A stretch of DNA of 64,000 nucleotides from CAYPNF01 sp964411985. Its GTDB lineage: Bacteria; Verrucomicrobiota; Verrucomicrobiia; Limisphaerales; J093. The notes below the pieces were generated by a model. It was not told where the DNA came from. It made no database searches and was given only the letters and a program-made list of their open reading frames with translations. The translations under genes were made by a program, and so were the position numbers. Below, piece by piece: positions 54,401 to 63,455 of this stretch. The stretch lies in assembly GCA_964411985.1 (NCBI GenBank), contig CAYPNF010000045.1:5127-69126 (forward strand), in the 5' to 3' direction. Every line of letters begins with the position of its first letter. Within the stretch, counting starts at the first letter, position 1.

Positions 54401-54668
54401 GGCTCACCTCTTCCCGGGATACGGAGGTCAGCGTTTTGATGCCTGGGATGGTATTGATTTCCTGTTCCAGCCGTTCGGTGACTTCGGCTTCCATGACCTC
54501 GGGGCTGGCACCCCGGTAGATCGTGGTGATCGTGACGATGGGAGGGTCTACGTTGGGCAGTTCGCGTACCGGCAGGCGGAGGTAACCGACGATGCCAAAA
54601 AGCACCACCAGCAGGTTCAGCATGATGGCGAAAATCGGGCGCCGGATGCAAAGTTCGGGGAGCGACAT
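51468..54668 (-). CDS. AcrB/MexB-type (HAE1) multidrug RND efflux pump
   Basis: A 1066-residue inner-membrane drug/proton antiporter. It starts LPELCIRRPIFAIMLNLLVV, and contains LPNVDPPIVTITTIYRGASP, the proton-relay helix VGVVVDDAIVVLENIFRH with the Asp pair, the LRNLRSTMIPMIAVPVSLIG loop, and a C-terminal Ala-rich tail. Length and twelve-helix plan fit the family. It is the third gene of the minus-strand operon, 15 bp after the adaptor, so all three subunits of a tripartite pump are here. Substrates cannot be predicted. Confidence 0.94.
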   Translation of the reverse strand: MSLPELCIRRPIFAIMLNLLVVLFGIVGYLRLPVRELPNVDPPIVTITTIYRGASPEVMEAEVTERLEQEINTIPGIKTLTSVSREEVSLVTVRFNLDRKVDVAAQDVRDRVARVRMLMPRDIEEPIVTKQDANAQEVLWIALSSDRYSTLELTEIGERQFKDRLQTIPGVGGVNFGGEKRQAIRVRLDAARMAAYQITASDLVVAFGNNSIELPSGRLENLEREMSVRTLGKLSKPGDFENLVIAYRSGAPVRLREIARVELGVEDERSVARYNGKPAIGLGIVKQSEANAVEVADLVLAEMAKIKPGLPPDVTVNIAYDSATYVRQAIKEVQETVFIAFALVMLIMLAFLRNLRSTMIPMIAVPVSLIGTFLILSFFGYSINILTLLAMVLAVGVVVDDAIVVLENIFRHVEAGMEPLEAALLGVKEITSAVIAITITLVAVFLPIAFQSGTTGILFREFAVATAGSVVISAFVALTLTPTLCARLLKHEPETHGALYRGLEAFFRAWENRYDRTLHWAVRHKVLVMLVGLLALGLTYASFRMLPREFLPDEDKGYVFMLILAPQGSSSEYTDKYLKQAEEIVRQFPETQSMFSAVALARGAPGESDFGIMFVDLKEGKRRSALELARPGGRESMFMKLIGEIKGVQAITILPKATDLGEQYQLVLQGPELESLEKVGQQVREELGKAGVLAQPRVNLNFEKPQLAVRVDRDLAASMGISVREASEALQMLWGGLDVARYNVKGKEYKVIAQLEREGRLVPTTLQDMYLRTSGGRFIPASSVLATQEQGSPNAINRFARQRSITISGQVQRMSLGAAMQRTETILKQVLPKDVSYRWYGEADEVQEGSKESVKVLILALLVVYMVLAAQFESLRHPFVIMVALPLALLGAFGGLWLLGTVNNLAIIKSFVPVDQLPKPIAWLTTHLPEVPSMTLNVYSLIGIVLLLGLVTKNSILLVEFANQRMDAGLDATRAMLEAGRIRLRPILMTAFSTIIGILPVAMGLGEAAGSRRPLGVAVVFGMTTSTFLTLFIVPVVYILLSPKKKTLSAAASAPAATGATAEGSV

Positions 54669-54683
54669 GGCCTGCAGATTCGA

Positions 54684-55778
54684 TTAAGGATTGGCTGGCG
54701 TCTTGGGAGAACTCGGCGCTCCGTTGGCGACATTATCAGCGCTAGCGACGACTTTCATGCCATCCACGAGTTTCTGGGTGCCTCGTACGACGATGGACGT
54801 TTCGGCGGTCAGGCCTTCCCGAATCTCCACTTTGCCAGGCATGCGGACCCCGAGCTTCACTGGTTTCTTCGACGCTCTTCCCTCGGTTACGGTATAGACC
54901 GAAAAGTTGTCCAAGGACGGGACCAAGGCACCCTCTTGAACCACCAGGGCGTTCTCCCGGCGGCCTTGGAGCAGTTCTACCCGGGCGAACATGCCTGGGC
55001 GAAGCAACCGATCCGGATTGGGCGCGATGAGGCGCACCTGCACGGTGCGGGTGGCTTCGCTCACCTTGGGATCGATGAGATCGACCGTACCGGTGAAGAC
55101 CTTGCCAGGGTAGGCGGCGACCGTGAGGCGGCCTTCCTGGCCTTGGCGAATGGAGGCGAGGTGCCGTTCCGGGAGGTGGAAGGTGATCTTGATCCGGCTG
55201 TCATCCACCAGGCTGCCCAAGGGGGTGCCCAGGTTGACGTACTGGCCAGGGCTGACCAGCCGTGGTCCGAGAATCCCGTCGAAAGGCGCCACCATGAAAC
55301 GCTCCGCCAGCCTTTCCTGGTCGACTTCCCGAGCGGCGGCGCGCACCGCCACCTGGTTTTCGAGTTGCTCGAACTCCTGCTGCGAGATCGCCTTGGTACC
55401 CAACAAGGTCTTGGCTCGGGCCACGTTGGCGCGGGCTAGCTTTTCCTCCGCCGTAGACTGGGCAAGCGCGGCAGCTTCCTTCCGGGAGTCCAGATCGATG
55501 AGCTTCTCGCCCTTCTTGATCTGGTGTCCTTCCGTGAAATGGATGCTCTCGATTAAACCGGAGGTCTTGGGTTGGAGATCGACCTGCTCGTAGGCAGCGG
55601 TGGTTCCCACGGCGGAGAGGAGATCTTCCACAGCCATAACTTGTGGCTTTTCGATCACGACCTCCACGGCCGCTTCCGGCGGTGGCCCGCCGGCTCCACC
55701 TCCACCGCACCCTGCCAGCAGGCCAAGGGCGGTTGCGGCGATTGCGGCCTGGAGCAGAAGCTTCCTGTCTGTATTCAT
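54684..55778 (-). CDS. RND efflux periplasmic adaptor lipoprotein (AcrA-like)
   Basis: A membrane-fusion protein of 364 residues linking the HAE1 pump to the outer-membrane factor. The leader ends in the lipobox LLAGCGGG. The lipoyl half (VDLQPKTSGLIESIHFTEG), an alpha-hairpin (ARAKTLLGTKAISQQEFEQL), the second lipoyl half (VAPFDGILGPRLVSPGQYVN) and the beta-barrel (LIDPKVSEATRTVQVRL) appear in order. The ATG at 55778 starts the lipoprotein leader; the frame is open to 55814, which would overlap the upstream gene. It follows the outer-membrane gene by 26 bp. Confidence 0.92.
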   Translation of the reverse strand: MNTDRKLLLQAAIAATALGLLAGCGGGGAGGPPPEAAVEVVIEKPQVMAVEDLLSAVGTTAAYEQVDLQPKTSGLIESIHFTEGHQIKKGEKLIDLDSRKEAAALAQSTAEEKLARANVARAKTLLGTKAISQQEFEQLENQVAVRAAAREVDQERLAERFMVAPFDGILGPRLVSPGQYVNLGTPLGSLVDDSRIKITFHLPERHLASIRQGQEGRLTVAAYPGKVFTGTVDLIDPKVSEATRTVQVRLIAPNPDRLLRPGMFARVELLQGRRENALVVQEGALVPSLDNFSVYTVTEGRASKKPVKLGVRMPGKVEIREGLTAETSIVVRGTQKLVDGMKVVASADNVANGAPSSPKTPANP

Positions 55779-55804
55779 TGCTCTCACACTCATAGAAATT
55801 CGTT

Positions 55805-57259
55805 TCATTCCCACCCGCCTCCCAGGGCCTTCACCAGGCGGACTGTGGCCAGCCGCTGTTCGTTCACGACTCTTAGCGCTCCAAGGGCCCCTTGCAGTCG
55901 CACACCTTCGGCGGTGACAACGTCCAGGAAACTGATCGTGCCCGCCTGGTACCGCGCATAGGCGATCCGCGCCGCCTCACGGGCGCTGGAAGCGGCTTTC
56001 TGCCTCGCTTTGGCCTCGTCCTGGAGGAAAGTCAAGGCGGCCAGGTTATCTTCCACCTCGCGGAACGCTACCAGGACCTTCTGCCGGTAGAGAGACACGC
56101 CTTCTTCATAGGCCGCCTTCGCTTTCTCGAGGTTGGCCTTGTTGCGCCCGCCTTGGAAGATCGGGAGAGTGATGCTCGGGCCGATCGACCAGGTCCGGCT
56201 CTCCCATTCGAAAAGATCCTTCACATCTCCGCTGAGCACGCCGCCGCTGGCGGTGAGTCGCACGACCGGGTAGAACGCGGCTTTGGCGACTCCGATCTGG
56301 GCCATGCGGGAAGCTAGTTCGCGTTCGGCTTGAGCGATATCCGGCCTGCGCTCCAAGATGCTCGAGGGGAGATCTGGTGCGACCTGGGGTATGACGGGGG
56401 CGTTGGTGGAGACGGTGGGCTGGAAGTGGGAGGGGGGTTGTCCGCAGTAGACCGCCAGGGCGTTGATCAACTCCGCTTCGCGCCTTTGGGCCGCTTTCAG
56501 GCTGGCCTCGGCGCTGGAGACTTCCACCTGTCCGAGGTTCACCTCGTAGTCGCTTGCCATTCCCGCAGCAAGGCGTTGTTGAAAGACCTGCAACGCTTCG
56601 CTGCGCAGCCGGACCGTTTCCTGGAGAACTTCGATTTCGTTTCGCGTGCTCTGAAGTTCGAAATAGTTGAGAGCCAGGTCCGCTTGCAGCATCAGAACCA
56701 GGTTCTGACGCGCCGCTTCAGCACTCATCGCCATCTGTTGCGATGACTCAAAAGAGCGCCGGACTCGGCCCCAGAGGTCGAACTCGTAGCTGAGATCGAA
56801 CGGGATGGCCCACTGCCCCTGGGTGAAGCTGGGGACGGGGAAGGGCACGGGACTGGGGGAGTTGCCGGAGGTTCGGTATCGGGCGTAGTAGGGCGAGGTT
56901 TGCAGGGAAGGGTAGAAATCCGCTTTGCTGACCCGGGCTCCAGCCCTGGCCTGTTCCACCCGGGCGAAAGCCGCCTTCAAGTCCAGGTTTTCGGCGTACA
57001 CCTTTTCCTGGAGCGCATCGAGCTCGGCATCGTTGAATACCTTCCACCAAGCCCCCTTGGGTACATGATCTTTTGGCTCCGCTTGTTTCCATCGCCAGTC
57101 CGAGGGCGTCGGCACGGCAGGACGCTGGTAATCCGGGCCGACCTTGCAACTGGTCACGGAGAGCGCCAGGAGGCTGAATAGAACCGGCGTCAGGAACCAG
57201 CGACTGGATGAAGTCCAGGTGCCTGCCCGTACCTTCGGATTGCTTTGGCCGATAACCAT
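55805..57259 (-). CDS. NodT/OprM-family outer-membrane efflux lipoprotein
   Basis: A 484-residue outer-membrane factor. The leader contains LLALSVTSCKVGPDYQRP, a lipobox followed by the VGPDYxxP hallmark of this family. Two TolC-like repeats follow, with AFARVEQARAGARVSKADFY, PFDLSYEFDLWGRVRRSFES, ILERRPDIAQAERELAS and GPSITLPIFQGGRNKANLE. It is the first gene of the tripartite operon. No ribosome-binding site is obvious. A 7-bp inverted repeat lies just before the start. Confidence 0.93.
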   Translation of the reverse strand: MVIGQSNPKVRAGTWTSSSRWFLTPVLFSLLALSVTSCKVGPDYQRPAVPTPSDWRWKQAEPKDHVPKGAWWKVFNDAELDALQEKVYAENLDLKAAFARVEQARAGARVSKADFYPSLQTSPYYARYRTSGNSPSPVPFPVPSFTQGQWAIPFDLSYEFDLWGRVRRSFESSQQMAMSAEAARQNLVLMLQADLALNYFELQSTRNEIEVLQETVRLRSEALQVFQQRLAAGMASDYEVNLGQVEVSSAEASLKAAQRREAELINALAVYCGQPPSHFQPTVSTNAPVIPQVAPDLPSSILERRPDIAQAERELASRMAQIGVAKAAFYPVVRLTASGGVLSGDVKDLFEWESRTWSIGPSITLPIFQGGRNKANLEKAKAAYEEGVSLYRQKVLVAFREVEDNLAALTFLQDEAKARQKAASSAREAARIAYARYQAGTISFLDVVTAEGVRLQGALGALRVVNEQRLATVRLVKALGGGWE

Positions 57260-57274
57260 GTCGTCAAGTGTCTG

Positions 57275-57300
57275 CTATCTCATGTTGATCTGAGAGATAG
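57275..57300. promoter_or_regulatory. Inverted repeat before the efflux operon, possible operator
   Basis: CTATCTC and GAGATAG are perfect complements across a 12-nt spacer, 15 bp before the first gene of the drug-efflux operon. Efflux operons often carry repressor palindromes there, but no repressor gene is adjacent. The rest of the 415-bp gap to 57674 shows no gene. Confidence 0.3.
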
Positions 57301-57674
57301 GGGGCTGATTCAAAACGCACGAAGGGCTCACACCGATCTGAATTGTGGAACACCCCTGACCAAACAGACCGTGCCGACGGTACACGGCCTTCAGGTTTCG
57401 TCAATGAGTTCGATCACAGGCCGGTTTGCATCGCGCGAGGAACCGTCCGAGGTGGGTGAATGACGATAGGAACAGCAAATGATGCAAAGAAGCCTGACTA
57501 CGCCAGCTCTTTCAATTTCCACCCCGTCACGCTCGAACGGAGATTCCCTCAACTTGGCCTGGTATGCTGAGATTGGGATCGGATTGCGTTTTTGACCGAT
57601 TCCAATAAGATATTGCTAATAAATGGTTTCTGGAGAAAAGAGGGTTGGTCGGGGTCGAGATCCCTTGGCGGCGG

Positions 57675-58796
57675 TTACCCAAGCGCCTGGGCCAGGTCGG
57701 CGATGAGGTCGTCGTGATGTTCGAGTCCTATGGAGCAGCGGAGGAGTCCAGGCGGGGTGGGGGAGTTGGGGCCTTCCACGACTACGCGGTGTTCGATCAG
57801 GCTTTCATAACCGCCCAGGCTGGTGGCACGAGTGAGGAGTTTCACTTTGCCGATGACTCTTGCCGCTGCCTCGCGGCTTGCCGCGACTTCGAAGGAGAGC
57901 ATGCCCCCAAAGCCCCGCATCTGGGCAAGGATCAACGGGCGTTGCGGGTGGTCGGGAAGCCCGGGATAGTGCACACGCGAGACCGAAGGGTGGCGGGTCA
58001 GGAACTCGGCAACCCTGGCGGTGCTGGCGGCTTGCTGGCGGAGGCGGCACGCCAGCGTGGGCAGGCTGCGCAGCAGCAGCCAGCAGTCGAAAGGAGACGG
58101 GACTGCACCGCCTTGGACCTGGTAGTTCCTGATCCTCCGGAAGAAATCGCTCTCGGCGTTCCGAGCGATGACACAGCCTCCCAAAACATCGCTGTGGCCG
58201 CCCAGATACTTGGTGGTGGAATGAACCACGAAATCGGCACCCAGTTCCAGGGGGCTCTGGAACAACGGGGTGGCCCAGGTGTTGTCCACGGCACACTGCG
58301 CGCCGACTTCATGGGCCAGGCTTGAAACCTTGTGGATGTCGGTGATCTGGAGTCGTGGATTCGAAGGGGTTTCCACCCAGATCAGGCGAGTGTTGACTCG
58401 TACGGCATCCTGGACCTTGGCGAGGTCGGTTGTGTCCACGTAGCTGGCCTCCAGGCCCCAGCGGAGGTAGTGATTGTCCACCAAGCCGCGGGTGTTGTAG
58501 TACATCTCCTGGGGAAGGATGACGTGGTCGCCCGGGTTGAGGGCGTGCATCAGGCTCATGGTGGCCGTTTGACCTGAAGCGAAGGTTGCGGCAGCAGCGC
58601 CTCCTTCCAACGCCGCCAACGCTCGCTCCAGATCGCGACGGTTTGGGTTGTCGATCCTCGAGTAGAGATTGCCATGGGGCAGGGAGGCGTCCGCAGCCCG
58701 CTCAAAGGTGGTGGAGAGAACGATGGGCGGGGAAATGGCACCGGAACCAGGGTCCGGTTGGTGGCCAACGTGGGCGGCGAGGGTCTCGAAATGCAT
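57675..58796 (-). CDS. Cystathionine gamma-synthase/beta-lyase-type PLP enzyme
   Basis: A 373-residue Cys/Met-metabolism PLP-dependent enzyme. Motifs are GAISPPIVLSTTFERA, LYSRIDNPNRRDLERAL, ATFASGQTATMSLMHAL, WVETPSNPRLQITDI, CAVDNTWATPLFQSPLELGA and STTKYLGGHSDVLGG, whose Lys forms the PLP aldimine. The C-terminal part ends LRCSIGLEHHDDLIADL. Members make or cleave cystathionine or related sulfur compounds; which reaction applies here cannot be told from these motifs alone. An AGGGTGG-like site precedes the ATG. It stands alone on the minus strand. Confidence 0.92.
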   Translation of the reverse strand: MHFETLAAHVGHQPDPGSGAISPPIVLSTTFERAADASLPHGNLYSRIDNPNRRDLERALAALEGGAAAATFASGQTATMSLMHALNPGDHVILPQEMYYNTRGLVDNHYLRWGLEASYVDTTDLAKVQDAVRVNTRLIWVETPSNPRLQITDIHKVSSLAHEVGAQCAVDNTWATPLFQSPLELGADFVVHSTTKYLGGHSDVLGGCVIARNAESDFFRRIRNYQVQGGAVPSPFDCWLLLRSLPTLACRLRQQAASTARVAEFLTRHPSVSRVHYPGLPDHPQRPLILAQMRGFGGMLSFEVAASREAAARVIGKVKLLTRATSLGGYESLIEHRVVVEGPNSPTPPGLLRCSIGLEHHDDLIADLAQALG

Positions 58797-58906
58797 GACA
58801 CCACCCTAGGAGAGACTTGTTCTGGTGGCAATGCGGACGATGGATCGTGGGGGGAGCATGAGTTTTTCTTCTAGCCAGCCCATCGGGAGCGGTGCATCTT
58901 TCCGCC

Positions 58907-60235
58907 ATGACAAACACTCTTTCTTCGTCGGAACTCTCCCGCAGGCGTTTTCTGCGGAACGCCAGTATCGCCTTGGCCACCCCTTTGATTATTCCTGCCT
59001 CCGTGCTCGGCCGTGAAGGCAAAACAGCTCCCTCCGGTCGCATCACGATGGGGGTCGTGGGGTGGGGGATGATGGGGCCTGGCAACACTGACGCCTTTCT
59101 CAACCAGAAGGATTGCCAGGTGGTGGCTGCCTGTGACATTGACAAGAACCACCTCAAGGGGGCGGTCGACACCATCAACAAGAAGTACGGCAACAAAGAC
59201 TGCGTTACCTACCACGATTACCGGGAGATGATGGCCCGCAAGGATATCGACGCGGTGATGTTGGCGGTTCCCGACAATTGGCATGCGCTTACGGCTGTTG
59301 AGGCGGCGAAGAACAAGAAAGATATCTACGGCGAGAAGCCGCTGGCACGGACTATTGCCGAGCAACAAGCCATCGTCAAAGCGGTGCAGAAGAACAAGGT
59401 GATCTGGCAGACCGGCTCCTGGCAGCGATCGGTGGAGAATTTCCATAAAGGCGCCGAGATTGTGCGCAACGGCATGATCGGCAAAGTGACGCGTGTGGAG
59501 GTGGGTTTGCCCTCCGGGCACCATGACTTCGCTGGTACTGGCAACAAGCGCTCCATCACGAGTCCGCCTGCCGAGTTGGACTATGAGCGCTGGATCGGAC
59601 CCTCCAAGATGGAGCCCTATATCGAAGCCCGGGTCCACATGAACTGGCGCTGGAACTACAACATCGGCGGCGGTCAGTTGCTGGATTGGGTGGGACACCA
59701 CTGCGATATCGCGCACTGGGGCTTGGATTTCGACCGCACCGGACCTTCGGAGATCGAGGGTGTGGGTGAGTTTCCGGCTCCGGACGCCATGTGGAACACG
59801 GCCACCAAGTATCGGGTCACCCTGAAGTACCCCGGCGACGTCACCATGGTGATGGCGGGCGGGCACGGAGACATTCGTGGGGGCACCAAATGGATTGGCA
59901 CCGAAGGTTGGGTGTGGGTGGATCGCGGAGGGTTTGATTCCTCTAATCCCGACTGGAAGGATATCTCCCGGTTGCCTGAGGACCTGCGCAAGGTCAAGCT
60001 GATCAATTCGCGCAATCATCACCGCAACTTCCTCGACTCGGTGAAGTCGCGTCAGCCAACGATCACTCCGGTGGAGACCGCGCACCATTCCGCGCTTCCC
60101 GGACATCTGGGCCTGATCGCCATGCTGGTCAAGCGGAAGATCAAATGGGACGCGAAGAAAGAGGTGATCCTAGGAGATGCCGAGGCGACCAAGCTGATGT
60201 CACGTTCGTTCCGGGCTCCTTGGAAGCTCAAGTAA
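58907..60235 (+). CDS. Tat-exported Gfo/Idh/MocA family oxidoreductase (second copy)
   Basis: A 442-residue oxidoreductase with a twin-arginine leader (SRRRFLRNASIALATPLIIP). The Rossmann motif is MGVVGWGMMGPGN, followed by VVAACDIDKNHL, MLAVPDNWHAL and the conserved GEKPLARTIAEQQAIV. The substrate domain contains GGGQLLDWVGHHCDIAHW, a metal-free active-site signature seen in many exported members. The ATG at 58907 is favoured over the GTG at 58892 because it sits 15 nt closer to the leader. It shares its leader style with the gene at 63456. Confidence 0.92.
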   Translation: MTNTLSSSELSRRRFLRNASIALATPLIIPASVLGREGKTAPSGRITMGVVGWGMMGPGNTDAFLNQKDCQVVAACDIDKNHLKGAVDTINKKYGNKDCVTYHDYREMMARKDIDAVMLAVPDNWHALTAVEAAKNKKDIYGEKPLARTIAEQQAIVKAVQKNKVIWQTGSWQRSVENFHKGAEIVRNGMIGKVTRVEVGLPSGHHDFAGTGNKRSITSPPAELDYERWIGPSKMEPYIEARVHMNWRWNYNIGGGQLLDWVGHHCDIAHWGLDFDRTGPSEIEGVGEFPAPDAMWNTATKYRVTLKYPGDVTMVMAGGHGDIRGGTKWIGTEGWVWVDRGGFDSSNPDWKDISRLPEDLRKVKLINSRNHHRNFLDSVKSRQPTITPVETAHHSALPGHLGLIAMLVKRKIKWDAKKEVILGDAEATKLMSRSFRAPWKLK

Positions 60236-60261
60236 CAGATCCTCTCCGTGATTGAGGTGGG

Positions 60262-60284
60262 TTGCCCCTCGCCGAGGGGCAACA
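60262..60284 (+). terminator. Hairpin after the oxidoreductase gene; also repeat copy 2
   Basis: A perfect 10-bp stem (GTTGCCCCTC with GAGGGGCAAC) and a 3-nt loop lie 27 bp after the gene's stop, followed by CACCCTTCTGTTT with only a short T-rich stretch. It may act as a terminator. Its arms match the hairpin at 22774-22798, so it may instead be a dispersed repeat. Confidence 0.45.
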
Positions 60285-60338
60285 CCCTTCTGTTTAGGTC
60301 GCAGCGAGCGCTGCGTCGAGTCGTGGTCTGCCCTTGGC

Positions 60339-63239
60339 TTAGGCGTCCAAGATTTCCCTCACCTTTTCCGCTAGACTGCGGATGGTGAAGGGTTTGGACA
60401 GGAAGTCGATTCCTTCCTCTAAGATCCCATTGTGAGCGATGACATCGGCCGTGTAGCCGGACATGAAGAGGCACTTCATCCCGGGCCGTGTAGCCAGGAG
60501 TTGTTCCTTCAAGGCCTTACCGTTCATTCCGGGCATGACGACGTCCGTAAGCAGGAGATGAATCGTGCCTGGGTGCCTTGCGGCCAGTTCCAGGGCAGAT
60601 TCGGGCGTTGTGGCTGAAAGCACTTTGTAGCCGTGATGGGTGAGAATGCGGCGGGCCAGCGCCAGGATCTGCTCTTCGTCCTCCACCACCAGGACTGTTT
60701 CGGTGCCCTGGAAGGAGCGTCTTGCCTCGGCTTTTTGGGGGGGCTCGGACGTGGCGTCCGCTTGTACCTCCGCTCGTGGTAAGTAGAGCTTGAATGTGGA
60801 TCCGCAGCCTGGTTCGCTGTACACGTGGATGAGGCCTCCGTTCTGCTTCATGATACCGAAGACCGTGGCCAATCCCAAGCCGGTTCCCTTGCCTAGTTCC
60901 TTGGTGGTGAAGAACGGCTCGAAGATGCGGGCTTTGACCGCCTCCTCCATGCCGCCCCCGGTGTCGCTTACGGCCAGCAGCACATAGTGACCAGGTCGGC
61001 ATTCTGCGTGAGTGCCGGCGTAAGTGGCATCCAAGTCGAGGTTGGAGGTTTGGATACTTATCTTGCCGATCCCATGGATCGCGTCACGGCCATTGACGAT
61101 CAGGTTCGCCAGGATCTGGTGCACTTGGCTTGGGTCAATTCGGATGGGCCAAAGGGCAGCCCCTGGGATCCAGGCCAGTTCGATGCTCTCCCCGATCAAA
61201 CGTTGCAGCATCTTGAGCATTCCCGCGATAGTATGGTTCAAATCGAGGATCTTGGGGCTGATCGGCTGCTTACGGGCGAAAGCCAGAAGTTGCTGGGTCA
61301 GTTCGGCGGAACGCTGCGCTGATTTCTCGATTTCCTCGAGGCTTTCACGGACGTGACTTCCTGGCGGCAGGGCGTCTAGAGCCAGTGCCGCGTTGCCCAG
61401 AATGGTCTGGAGCATATTGTTGAAATCATGAGCAACACAGCCCGCCAGCCGGCCGATCGACTCCATCTTCTGGGATTGGAGAAACTGCTCTTCCAGGTGT
61501 GCCTTTTCGATTTCCGCTTTTCGCCGTGCAGAGATGTCGGTGACGAATCCCTGGAAGAAGAGAACGTGGCCTTCGGGATCGCGCACTACTTGCGCGCTCA
61601 TAGAGACCCAGATGGTTTGCCCGTGTTTCCTTTTGAGCTCGAGCTCCTGCCCCACCACCGAACCCTGTTCCAGAATCGCGGTGAGGACCGCCTGTCGGTC
61701 CTCCGGGCGGGCATAGACCTGGTGGCCAATGTCGTTCAGGGTACGCACCATTTCCGCGGCAGAGTCGTAGGCCAGCATCCGGACCATCGCGGGATTCGCC
61801 CGCAACATGCGACCTTCCGGAGAGGTCTGGAAAATGCCCTCGAGCGCATTCTCGAAAAGGCCCCGGTACTCCTCTTCACTCTTCCGGAGACCTTCCATGG
61901 TCTCCTTCAACCGAGTGGTCATAAAGTTGAACGTTTGTGCCAGAATGCCAATCTCATCGCGCGATCGAACTTCCAAAGCCTGTGGCATCCCTCCCTGGAT
62001 GATTCTCTCCGCAGCCTGGGTCATTTGCTGGACTGGCCGGGCAATGTTGCCCGCGATCAGAAAGGCGGCCATGCAGATCAACAAGGCGATGGCCAGACCC
62101 ACGATGGCCATGGTGGTGGTCATGCGGGAGCGTCCATGCTGTAACAAGGTCATGTAGGTCTGCAGTTCGTCCTCATAAGCGCTGGCCCCGATCACCCAGT
62201 CCCAGGGCTCAAAATAGGCAAGCCTGGCGATTTTCCAGCGTGGCGCCGCCTCTCCCGGGTTCTGCCACCGGTATCGTTCCGTGGCGAGGGTCCCAGGTTT
62301 CAGCGCCGTCGCGGTGCTGATGATCCGCTGGATGACCGCTTGCCCGTCACTGTCACGGTCCTGCCAGATATCCTCCCCATCGCGCTCCCCTCTCTGGGAT
62401 ACGATGTACCGGCCCCGTTCCTCCCCTCGTCCGCCCAGCACGTAGACGTAGCCGGTTCTTCCGACCTTCGTTTGCAGTATGGCTTGCCGTACGCGGGCTT
62501 CGGCATTCTTCTGGGCGAATCCGACGTAGAGCATGCCCACCAACTTTCCTGCTTGATCGAGCAGGGGCTCGTACGCGGTGATATGCCAGGCGTTGACCAC
62601 GAAGGCTCGGCCCCGGTAGGTTTCGCCGCGGAGGATCGCCGCGATGACCTGGTTGGTGGAGCCGTCGGGAAGAATGGCGGGGGCGTAGGTGCCTATCGCT
62701 CGCAGGCCCGCCACCGTACGTACGGTCGTGGCGACACGGATCATGTCCCCACGCTCATTCATCATCTGGAAGAGGGTTGAGGTCTCCCCCACTAACCGCG
62801 TCACCTCGTCCACGACCGCAGTGGGCTTGGCAGGGTCGGCGTTTTGCCCCAACCAGCGCCCGCCTATGAGCACCTTGGGCAAACGAACCTCCGTCTCCGC
62901 GTTGGTGGTGAACTGGTTGATCGCTTTCCACGTCACGGTTTCACTCGAAAGCGTCATGGCACCTGCTGCGGCAAGAACGTGCCGTGCGACGCGCAGATTG
63001 TCGTTAACCTGTTGCTGCACGGCCTCGTTTTCGGTCTGAACCAGGTTGTAGACACCCTGAGTGATGTGGTCGAGATCCGCATCGATCAGACTTTCCACTT
63101 CCCCCTGTGCGACCTGGTGATACTGGTTGCTCTGCCAGGCAGCAAGGCAGAGCAAGGCCATGGCGGTGGCGAGCGCACTTCCGGTCCCCAAAAGGGTGAT
63201 CTTGGCTCGCAACCGGGGTTCTCGGAAGAGGTTGGTCAT
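60339..63239 (-). CDS. Hybrid sensor histidine kinase (Cache, HAMP, PAS, HisKA, HATPase, REC)
   Basis: A 966-residue membrane sensor. Helix 1 (about residues 14-36) and helix 2 (about 375-398, MAIVGLAIALLICMAAFLIAG) frame a Cache-type periplasmic sensing domain with AEARVRQAILQTKVGRTGYV and DWVIGASAYEDEL. A HAMP linker (ARPVQQMTQAAERI), a PAS domain (about 455-575, YRGLFENALEGIFQTSPEG), the kinase core with phospho-acceptor His604 in VAHDFNNMLQ, ATP-lid motifs (DTGGGMEE, GKGTGLGLATV) and a receiver domain with Asp899 (LLLTDVVMPGMNG) follow. The signal is unknown and no cognate regulator is adjacent. The ATG at 63239 is favoured over the TTG at 63257. Confidence 0.93.
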   Translation of the reverse strand: MTNLFREPRLRAKITLLGTGSALATAMALLCLAAWQSNQYHQVAQGEVESLIDADLDHITQGVYNLVQTENEAVQQQVNDNLRVARHVLAAAGAMTLSSETVTWKAINQFTTNAETEVRLPKVLIGGRWLGQNADPAKPTAVVDEVTRLVGETSTLFQMMNERGDMIRVATTVRTVAGLRAIGTYAPAILPDGSTNQVIAAILRGETYRGRAFVVNAWHITAYEPLLDQAGKLVGMLYVGFAQKNAEARVRQAILQTKVGRTGYVYVLGGRGEERGRYIVSQRGERDGEDIWQDRDSDGQAVIQRIISTATALKPGTLATERYRWQNPGEAAPRWKIARLAYFEPWDWVIGASAYEDELQTYMTLLQHGRSRMTTTMAIVGLAIALLICMAAFLIAGNIARPVQQMTQAAERIIQGGMPQALEVRSRDEIGILAQTFNFMTTRLKETMEGLRKSEEEYRGLFENALEGIFQTSPEGRMLRANPAMVRMLAYDSAAEMVRTLNDIGHQVYARPEDRQAVLTAILEQGSVVGQELELKRKHGQTIWVSMSAQVVRDPEGHVLFFQGFVTDISARRKAEIEKAHLEEQFLQSQKMESIGRLAGCVAHDFNNMLQTILGNAALALDALPPGSHVRESLEEIEKSAQRSAELTQQLLAFARKQPISPKILDLNHTIAGMLKMLQRLIGESIELAWIPGAALWPIRIDPSQVHQILANLIVNGRDAIHGIGKISIQTSNLDLDATYAGTHAECRPGHYVLLAVSDTGGGMEEAVKARIFEPFFTTKELGKGTGLGLATVFGIMKQNGGLIHVYSEPGCGSTFKLYLPRAEVQADATSEPPQKAEARRSFQGTETVLVVEDEEQILALARRILTHHGYKVLSATTPESALELAARHPGTIHLLLTDVVMPGMNGKALKEQLLATRPGMKCLFMSGYTADVIAHNGILEEGIDFLSKPFTIRSLAEKVREILDA

Positions 63240-63455
63240 GGAGCCTGATTCAGACAAAGCAACATATATCAGCCATTCCTGTGGACAGTATGGCGCTCAC
63301 ACGACGCGCAGACGATTGTACCATCCCGGTGATGGGGCGTCGAATAGTATGCTCAGTTAGCATAAGCCTTGATCAGCCCCAGGGTCAACTCGACTTTCGG
63401 AGGTCGACAAGAAGAATGGTTGCGTCGCTCCCGCCAAACTGCTAAACGACGATCC

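Noticed and set aside
53685..55439. 584-codon open frame on the plus strand across the RND operon
   Set aside because: It is antisense to well-supported pump and adaptor genes and has no recognisable motifs; high GC produces such shadows.
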